Made by a program: the position numbers and the translations under genes. The notes below the pieces were generated by a model. The model saw only the letters and a list, made by a program, of their open reading frames with translations. It had not been told where the DNA came from and searched no databases. From NCBI GenBank assembly GCA_009704445.1, contig WLED01000031.1, forward strand, positions 1 through 11,665: a stretch of 11,665 nt of DNA, written 5' to 3'. Below are positions 6,996 through 11,665 of the stretch, in pieces. Position 1 is the stretch's first letter; each line of letters starts with the position of its first letter. The DNA comes from Actinomycetota bacterium. GTDB taxonomy: Bacteria > Actinomycetota > Actinomycetes > Nanopelagicales > Nanopelagicaceae.

Positions 6996-7844
6996 ATGGA
7001 GATTAAGTCAATCTTGCGAGTTGCAAAAGCGCAATTGAGTGAATCCAATATCTCCGAGGTTGATGCTGAGCATTTACTTGCTCACATTTTAGGTTTAACA
7101 CGCATGGATCTTCATAATCCAGTTGTGCTTGAAGCAACATTGCTTGGATTTTCTGATCAAAACATACTTGAAGAACAATTCTTTGATTTGCTAGATCGCC
7201 GACTCAATTTTGAACCTTTGCAATACTTAACTGGCACCGCACCATTTAGGCATCTAGATATCCAGGTTGGTCCTGGCGTTCTCGTTCCTCGCCCTGAATC
7301 AGAGCTCTTAGTTGAAGCTGTTTTGCAACACATAAAAAACCTGCCACAACCTGTCAGCGTTGTTGATCTTGGCGCAGGTTCTGGAGCCTTATCTCTTGCC
7401 ATCGCAACTGAGGCACCAGCATCTCGTGTCATCGCAGTAGAGAAAAGTCCAGAAGCTCTCATTTGGTTGAAGAAAAACGTGTCAGTTATTGCAGAAAACG
7501 TTCGTGTTGTTGAGGGTGATGTTGTTGATGTGTTGCCTGGAATAAAATGCGATGTCGTCATTGCAAACCCTCCATATATTCGACAAGGACAAAAACTTCC
7601 ACGAGACGTTGAAGCATTTGAACCTCACGTTGCATTATTTGGTGGACCGACAGGTTTAGAAATCCCACAGTTGTTTATTAACGCGGCAGCAAGACTTCTC
7701 AAATCCCAAGGTGTTTTAGTCATTGAACATGGAGAAGATCAAGTGGCAGAAATTGCCAAGCTATTGGATGTGGATTTTTCTGAAGTAGCCAGCCATGATG
7801 ACCTAGTGGGTCGACCACGTTGGTCGAGTGCGGTGAGGAGGTAG
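6996..7844 (+). CDS. prmC: Peptide chain release factor N5-glutamine methyltransferase
   Basis: It transfers a methyl group from S-adenosylmethionine to the Gln of the GGQ motif of release factors. The first ~95 residues are the helical substrate-recognition domain (DAEHLLAHILG at 23-33, EPLQYLTGTAPFRHLDIQV at 73-91). The Rossmann methyltransferase core follows: VPRPESELLVE (97-107), the SAM loop VVDLGAGSGALSLAIA (122-137), AVEKSPEAL (147-155) and the catalytic NPPYI (191-195) that holds the glutamine amide. The C-terminal DLVGRPR (269-275) is also typical. It starts two bases after the prfA stop with no good Shine-Dalgarno, so translation is probably coupled to prfA. Its 3' end contains the ribosome site of the next gene. 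Confidence 0.95.
   Translation: MEIKSILRVAKAQLSESNISEVDAEHLLAHILGLTRMDLHNPVVLEATLLGFSDQNILEEQFFDLLDRRLNFEPLQYLTGTAPFRHLDIQVGPGVLVPRPESELLVEAVLQHIKNLPQPVSVVDLGAGSGALSLAIATEAPASRVIAVEKSPEALIWLKKNVSVIAENVRVVEGDVVDVLPGIKCDVVIANPPYIRQGQKLPRDVEAFEPHVALFGGPTGLEIPQLFINAAARLLKSQGVLVIEHGEDQVAEIAKLLDVDFSEVASHDDLVGRPRWSSAVRR
7835..7841 (+). promoter_or_regulatory. Ribosome binding site deciding the start of the Sua5-family gene
   Basis: GAGGAGG sits inside the last codons of prmC, five bases before the ATG at 7847. This favours that ATG over an in-frame TTG at 7820, which has no suitably spaced site. Confidence 0.85.
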
Positions 7845-7846
7845 CC

Positions 7847-8485
7847 ATGGCGAAAAAAGTTGATTTAAAAAAAGGTGAACTTGGACGCCATGTCAGCAAT
7901 GCCGCCAAGGCAATTGCTGATGGTTACATCATCGCAATACCGATGGAAAATAGCTATGCCTTTGCCTGTGATGCATTTAGAGCCGACACGGTTCGAGCAA
8001 TGCATGTTCTTCGCGGGGATTCAATTTTCACAGCTGCCCAGGTAATTGTTGGTTCTGCAAAAACTACAGATGGCATTATTCGTGAGATAACGCCAGAGAT
8101 AAAAGCTTTGATGAAAAAGTTTTGGCCAGGAATGCTTTCTCTAAACTTGCGTCCTTATGAAGGGTTAAGTTGGGATTTAGGCGATGCAAATAAATTAGAT
8201 CGCGTAAGCGTACGAGTTCCACGAGCAACATTTGCTAAAGCGTTAACAGCTCACACTGGTCCACTTGCAATTGCTAGTGCGGCCAGAAAAGGTTTACCTA
8301 ATCCTTTGACCTTGGATGAAGTGCTTGTTATGGAAACGGATTTAGCAATTAAATTCAACAATGGAAAGCTACGAAAATCAGCACCATCGACCATTGTGGA
8401 GGCAGATGAAACTGGTGTTCGCTTGCTTCGAGAGGGCGCAATCTCTCGCGCCGACATCAAAAAGATTGTTCCAAACTTAGGGTAA
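7847..8485 (+). CDS. Divergent Sua5/YciO/YrdC-family protein (threonylcarbamoyl-AMP synthase-like, probable pseudoenzyme)
   Basis: Canonical members (Sua5/TsaC/YwlC) make threonylcarbamoyl-AMP from threonine, bicarbonate and ATP for the t6A modification of ANN-decoding tRNAs. This 212-aa protein occupies the conserved slot after prmC and keeps the family scaffold: GYIIAIP (26-32), CDAF (41-44), FWPGMLSL (92-99), WDLGDA (109-114), VSVRVP (120-125), PSTIVE (180-185) and RLLREGAIS (192-200). The functional signatures are altered. The usual PT(D/E)TVYG appears as PMENSYA (32-38), the KGR loop as RGD (56-58) and the SAN-SG loop as SAARKG (144-149). Of the Lys-Arg-Ser-Asn tetrad only Ser144 remains; Lys is replaced by Arg56, Arg by Asp58 and Asn by Ala146. 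The frame is intact with no stop, so it looks maintained. Family membership is confident; loss of activity is inference. Confidence 0.85.
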   Translation: MAKKVDLKKGELGRHVSNAAKAIADGYIIAIPMENSYAFACDAFRADTVRAMHVLRGDSIFTAAQVIVGSAKTTDGIIREITPEIKALMKKFWPGMLSLNLRPYEGLSWDLGDANKLDRVSVRVPRATFAKALTAHTGPLAIASAARKGLPNPLTLDEVLVMETDLAIKFNNGKLRKSAPSTIVEADETGVRLLREGAISRADIKKIVPNLG

Positions 8486-8533
8486 ACCTGGTGGCAACAG
8501 GCATGGTTGGACTTAGCGTTGTAGGGTTTGTTC

Positions 8534-9796
8534 ATGTCTGAAACCTTCTACGGCCCCGATTTCAATCTATTAACATCTCAAGATCCTGAAATCGCCGCTG
8601 TCTTGTTGTCTGAACTCAAGCGTCAACAAACAAATCTTCAATTGATTGCATCGGAGAACTTCACATCCCGCGCGGTGTTAGCCACATTAGGTTCAACATT
8701 GTCTAATAAATATGCCGAAGGTTACCCAGGCAAGCGTTATTACGGTGGTTGCGAAGAAGTAGATAAGGCCGAGTACCTTGCAATTGATCGTGCTAAAACT
8801 TTATTCGGCGCAGAACATGCAAATGTTCAACCTCACTCAGGTGCCTCAGCAAATATCGCTGTTTACCAGGCATTTACAAAGCCGGGGGACACGGTTCTAG
8901 CAATGTCACTTGCACATGGTGGGCATTTAACTCATGGTTCGCCAGTTAACTTTTCTGGCAAGTGGTTTAACGTTGAATCCTATGGCGTTCGAAAAGATAA
9001 TGAATTGATCGATTATGACGAACTGCGTGAGATAGCGAAAAAAACTAAACCTAAGATGATCTGTTCTGGAGCAACTGCTTACCCATCACTTGTTGATTTT
9101 GCTAAAGTCCGCGAAATCTGTGATGAAGTTGGCGCAATCATGTGGGTGGATGCAGCCCACTTTATTGGTCTTGTTGCAGGTAAAGCGATCCCTTCACCTG
9201 TTCCATATGCTGACGTTGTCACTTTTACTACACACAAAGTTTTGCGTGGACCTCGCGGTGGAATGATTTTGGCTAAAGAACAGCACGCTGCTGCAATTGA
9301 TAAGGCAGTATTTCCAGGAATGCAGGGTGGACCAATCATGTCTGCAGTTGCCGGTAAAGCAGTTGCTTTAGCTGAGTGTGCAACCCCGGCATATCAAAAG
9401 TATGCAAAGGATGTGATTGTGAACGCACAAGCTTTAGCAGCAGCTCTTGAAGATGAAGGTATGCGCGCAGTTTCAGGCGGAACACAAACACACCTTGCAC
9501 TCATGGATATTCGCAGCACTGGTGTCAATGGCAAAGTTGCCGATGAACGTTGCGGGGCTGCAGGAATTGTCATGAATAAAAATTCAATTCCATATGATCC
9601 AGAAAAGCCAGGCATCACAAGTGGTATTCGGGTTGGTTCACCTGCGACAACAACTCAAGGAATGGGAGTTGAAGAGATGAAACAGATTGCATCCCTAATC
9701 TCTCGCGCCATCAAGACAGATGATGAGAAAACACACTCTGTAATCAAATCTGAAGTCCATGCACTGACTGCTCGCTTTCCTATCTACCAGGCTTAA
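8534..9796 (+). CDS. glyA: Serine hydroxymethyltransferase
   Basis: This PLP enzyme interconverts serine plus tetrahydrofolate with glycine plus 5,10-methylene-tetrahydrofolate, the main source of one-carbon units. With the start at 8534 it has 420 aa, the normal bacterial length. Landmarks are LIASENFTS (38-46), NKYAEGYPGKRYYGG (58-72), HSGASANIAVY (101-111), SLAHGGHLTHG (125-135), WVDAAHFIGLVA (204-215, with D206 and H209 near the cofactor) and TTHKVLRGPRGG (232-243), where K235 is the PLP lysine. The C-terminal GIRVGSPATTTQGM is also characteristic. The ATG at 8534 is preferred over a TTG at 8528 because AGGG at 8523-8526 is seven bases before the ATG and only one base before the TTG. glyA at this position is a common actinobacterial arrangement. 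Confidence 0.97.
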   Translation: MSETFYGPDFNLLTSQDPEIAAVLLSELKRQQTNLQLIASENFTSRAVLATLGSTLSNKYAEGYPGKRYYGGCEEVDKAEYLAIDRAKTLFGAEHANVQPHSGASANIAVYQAFTKPGDTVLAMSLAHGGHLTHGSPVNFSGKWFNVESYGVRKDNELIDYDELREIAKKTKPKMICSGATAYPSLVDFAKVREICDEVGAIMWVDAAHFIGLVAGKAIPSPVPYADVVTFTTHKVLRGPRGGMILAKEQHAAAIDKAVFPGMQGGPIMSAVAGKAVALAECATPAYQKYAKDVIVNAQALAAALEDEGMRAVSGGTQTHLALMDIRSTGVNGKVADERCGAAGIVMNKNSIPYDPEKPGITSGIRVGSPATTTQGMGVEEMKQIASLISRAIKTDDEKTHSVIKSEVHALTARFPIYQA

Positions 9797-9805
9797 AAGA
9801 ATTTA

Positions 9806-10894
9806 ATGCGCGAGTACTTAATAACGCTTCTGATTTCAGCTGCGCTCTGTTATTTAATAACTCCTTTTGTAAGAAAGTTAGCCATTCGTCTTGGTGCCAT
9901 GGCATCAGTTCGAGATCGAGATATCCATAGCGTGCCAACTGCCCGATGGGGCGGAGTAGCAATGTGGATTGCAATGGCGTTAACATTTTTAATTGTTAAT
10001 CACCTTCCATTAGTTGGAAAATCATTTGGCCAAGAAGCATTAGGAATTTTTATAGCCTCAACTGCCATAGTTCTGCTTGGTATGGCAGATGATCGCTTCC
10101 AACTCGACGCTCTGACTAAGTTAGCTGGCCAAGTTTTTGTTGCCGGAATTCTGCTTGTCTATGGAATTCAGATTTTGTGGCTTCCAATAAATGGAGTGAT
10201 CTCGCTGCCTCCAAGCATTGGTCAACTTCTGACTGTGCTCATAGTTTTGGTGGTTATCAATGCAGTGAACTTTATTGATGGAATGGATGGTCTAGCAGCA
10301 GGCATTGTCGCAATTTCTGGAATAGCTTTTTTTGCCTTTGCTTATCTACTAGCAGTTGATTATGGCTTCAGTCGCGCAGGTGTTCCATCCCTTACTACGG
10401 CCGTCCTTGTAGGAATCTGCTTGGGCTTTTTACCTCATAATTTAAATCCAGCAAAAATCTTTATGGGCGACAGTGGCTCAATGTTTTTGGGGCTTTTGTT
10501 ATCTGCTGCTGCAATTACATTAACTGGCCAAGTAGATCCAAACGCGATTTCGGCAGAGTCGCTAGGGCCAACACTTCTACCTTTACTTCTTCCATTTGCA
10601 GTGCTTGCAATTCCATTTTTGGATTTACTCCTTGCAGTGGGTCGAAGAGTTAAGGCAGGTAGATCACCATTTGCTCCAGATAATGAGCATTTACATCACC
10701 GCCTACTTAGTGCTGGTAACTCAACGAACAAAACGGCTTTGATTTTGTATCTTTGGACCGCAACGATTGCATTTCCTGTCACCGTTTTAGCTTTTGCTCC
10801 ATGGTGGGTAGCGCTGATAACAGTAATTGTTTTATTAGGTGCAAGTATTTTTGTGATGAAAAGCGGGAAGAAAACTCCGGTGGCTGTTAAATGA
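9806..10894 (+). CDS. wecA: WecA/TagO-type polyprenyl-phosphate HexNAc-1-phosphate transferase
   Basis: This integral membrane enzyme transfers a sugar 1-phosphate, typically GlcNAc-1-P from UDP-GlcNAc, to polyprenyl phosphate. It thereby starts synthesis of a cell-wall-linked glycan such as arabinogalactan or teichoic acid. The 362-aa protein has about 10-11 hydrophobic segments. Motifs of the MraY/WecA superfamily are intact: SVPTARWGG (42-50), the Mg2+-associated DD at 95-96 (GMADDRFQLD), NAVNFIDGMDGLAAG (152-166), FMGDSGSMFLG (219-229) and the cytoplasmic nucleotide-binding loop HLHHRL (295-300), a hallmark of WecA over MraY. The ribosome site is weak (AAAGA near 9796-9800). The last codons overlap the next gene by ATGA. 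The exact sugar and lipid (deca- or undecaprenyl) cannot be read from sequence alone. The wecA name follows the actinobacterial locus (also called rfe). Confidence 0.9.
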   Translation: MREYLITLLISAALCYLITPFVRKLAIRLGAMASVRDRDIHSVPTARWGGVAMWIAMALTFLIVNHLPLVGKSFGQEALGIFIASTAIVLLGMADDRFQLDALTKLAGQVFVAGILLVYGIQILWLPINGVISLPPSIGQLLTVLIVLVVINAVNFIDGMDGLAAGIVAISGIAFFAFAYLLAVDYGFSRAGVPSLTTAVLVGICLGFLPHNLNPAKIFMGDSGSMFLGLLLSAAAITLTGQVDPNAISAESLGPTLLPLLLPFAVLAIPFLDLLLAVGRRVKAGRSPFAPDNEHLHHRLLSAGNSTNKTALILYLWTATIAFPVTVLAFAPWWVALITVIVLLGASIFVMKSGKKTPVAVK

Positions 10895-11343
10895 CACAAG
10901 AAAACGTGGAGCTCTCATTGCTTCGTGGGGCTGTAATTCCCACAGCATTAACTGGCGTAATTGCTATGGGTCTATCTGCATTTATTGCCGGCACGCCTGG
11001 TTTTCTAGGAGCGCTACTTGCCCAGTTCATAGTTGTAATTTTCTTTACGATAACGATTCTTGTTTCTCGCATATCTAGAAATTTGGATCCAATTTCTACA
11101 ATGGGTTTGGCGCTGTTTTCATATACAACAAAGCTTTTGTTTGTAGGAGTTTTTCTCTGGCTCCTGACCACATATACAGATAGAGAGAGCATCAATCGCA
11201 CTAGTTTTGGTGTGACCGCAATTCTTCTCACGCTCAGTTGGCTAGGAGGCGAGATTGCGAGTTATACGAAATTGCGCATACATTTACCCCTACCCGGTGC
11301 AAGCAGTTCTAACTCCGGCAATGAGTCAGAAGGAGAAAAATGA
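10891..11343 (+). CDS. AtpI-like membrane protein preceding the F1Fo ATP synthase operon
   Basis: This 150-aa protein has four predicted membrane segments, at about 14-33, 38-59, 69-93 and 104-122. It has a short N-terminal cytoplasmic piece and a hydrophilic Ser/Gly/Glu tail (about 135-150). It occupies the place of the AtpI-type (ATP synthase subunit I family) gene that in Actinobacteria stands between wecA/rfe and atpB. AtpI proteins are proposed to help assemble the c-ring or to move Mg2+; they are not part of the finished synthase. Primary sequence is poorly conserved in this family, so the call rests on topology, size and synteny. Its ATG overlaps the wecA stop (ATGA at 10891-10894) and its own stop overlaps the next start in the same way, which indicates coupling across three membrane-protein genes. 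No good Shine-Dalgarno precedes it. Confidence 0.7.
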   Translation: MTQENVELSLLRGAVIPTALTGVIAMGLSAFIAGTPGFLGALLAQFIVVIFFTITILVSRISRNLDPISTMGLALFSYTTKLLFVGVFLWLLTTYTDRESINRTSFGVTAILLTLSWLGGEIASYTKLRIHLPLPGASSSNSGNESEGEK

Positions 11344-11531
11344 GTCGTATCAATGAGGGCGCCGCTTGGACAATTCTTGGATACCTAATCTCTGGACCAT
11401 TGTTCTGGGGCGGGATCGGCTGGGGTCTAGATAAATGGCTGGTCACTGGCTATTTCTTACCAATTGGCCTTCTGCTTGGCATGGGCGCTGCGCTTTATCT
11501 GGTCTGGCTCAGATTTGGTCGCGAAGGGTGA
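11340..11531 (+). CDS. AtpZ-like small membrane protein (two-helix, F1Fo-associated)
   Basis: This 63-residue protein has two membrane segments, at about 10-29 and 36-56. They are joined by GWGLDKWLVTG, matching the glycine-rich GxxLD turn typical of the AtpZ / F0F1-ATPase-associated family. The second helix is also glycine-rich (GLLLGMGAALYLVWLR). AtpZ is thought to act with AtpI in Mg2+/Ca2+ movement or synthase assembly; that role is family knowledge, not shown here. The start ATG at 11340 overlaps the previous stop (ATGA). It has a strong Shine-Dalgarno, AGAAGGAG at 11328-11335, much better than that of the gene before it. The atpB start follows after 131 bases. Size, turn motif and position all support the call. 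Confidence 0.7.
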   Translation: MSRINEGAAWTILGYLISGPLFWGGIGWGLDKWLVTGYFLPIGLLLGMGAALYLVWLRFGREG

Positions 11532-11662
11532 CCAATTTGACCTTTATTCACAGGTTTTGGATTTCTCACATCGCCGTTTTAAACAATAGGGTACGTCCCG
11601 AAGAGATTATCCCCGTCCCTTCATCCCAGCTTTAATCCTTCGATAATTCTTGAGGAGTCTTC
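11532..11662 (+). promoter_or_regulatory. Leader region upstream of atpB
   Basis: This 131-base gap contains no plausible gene. It opens with a possible imperfect hairpin, in which CCAA (11532-11535) and ACCT (11540-11543) pair with AGGT (11552-11555) and TTGG (11557-11560). A possible promoter follows, then a C-run segment with CCC or CCCC blocks at about 11597-11599, 11611-11614, 11617-11619 and 11625-11627. GAGGAG at 11652-11657 is the ribosome site for the GTG at 11663. Such a gap after tightly overlapped genes suggests that the ATP synthase operon proper has its own control. Confidence 0.5.
11563..11592 (+). promoter_or_regulatory. Candidate atpB operon promoter (-35 TTCTCA, -10 TAGGGT)
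   Basis: TTCTCA (11563-11568, four of six) and TAGGGT (11587-11592, TANNNT type) are 18 bases apart, about 70 bases before the atpB start. The sequence match is modest. Position in the only sizeable gap before atpB is the main support. Confidence 0.3.
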
Positions 11663-11665
11663 GTG
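11663..11665 (+). CDS. atpB: Start codon of atpB (F1Fo ATP synthase subunit a), truncated by window end
   Basis: Only the GTG start codon is in view. It is inferred as a start because GAGGAG (11652-11657) lies five bases upstream, and because atpB is the expected gene after the AtpI/AtpZ pair in Actinobacteria. No protein sequence can be inspected here. Confidence 0.55.

Noticed and set aside
7157..7561. Long open frame (134 codons) on the minus strand inside prmC
   Set aside because: It is antisense to a clearly conserved methyltransferase and has no family motif. Other minus-strand frames in the window are likewise opposite conserved genes.
8491..8541. Possible 16-codon ORF (GTG start, MATGMVGLSVVGFVHV) between the Sua5-family gene and glyA, overlapping the glyA start
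   Set aside because: It has a loosely spaced TTAGGG upstream but is far too short to judge. It contains the glyA ribosome site and has no recognisable motif. Chance is more likely than a leader peptide.

Overview
The window is an AT-rich stretch of actinobacterial chromosome with every gene on the + strand. The gene order lysA-hom-thrC-thrB-rho-rpmE-prfA-prmC-(Sua5 family)-glyA-wecA-atpI-atpZ-atpB is the classic actinobacterial synteny block, known for example in Mycobacterium and Streptomyces. Actinobacterial order combined with low GC, tight packing and very short intergenic gaps suggests a streamlined aquatic actinobacterium of the acI/Nanopelagicales type. That placement is inference from layout and base composition; no rRNA marker is present.

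Region 1 (1-3663) is aspartate-family amino acid synthesis. The C-terminus of diaminopimelate decarboxylase (lysA) is followed by homoserine dehydrogenase, threonine synthase and homoserine kinase. The last three are coupled by overlaps or 1-base gaps and together turn aspartate semialdehyde into threonine.

Region 2 (3664-5838) holds the termination factor gene rho, with a 229-base leader containing an imperfect ~15-bp tandem repeat, and then rpmE (ribosomal protein L31) with a possible structured leader and a clear intrinsic terminator.

Region 3 (5911-9796) is translation and one-carbon metabolism: release factor RF1 (prfA), its glutamine methyltransferase (prmC), a Sua5/YrdC-family protein and serine hydroxymethyltransferase (glyA). 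PrmC methylates the GGQ motif of the RF1 encoded beside it.

Region 4 (9806-11665) is envelope and energy: a WecA/TagO-type polyprenyl-phosphate sugar-phosphate transferase, two small membrane proteins of the AtpI and AtpZ type, and a 131-base leader ending at the start codon of atpB, where the window stops.

Most of this is conserved housekeeping DNA, and I see no mobile element, CRISPR array, tRNA or rRNA. The strongest anomaly is the Sua5-family gene. It sits at the conserved locus and is full length, but it has lost three of the four residues of the family's Lys-Arg-Ser-Asn signature, so it looks like a pseudoenzyme or a repurposed protein. The second is the repeat-bearing, C-rich rho leader, which may be an autoregulatory element.
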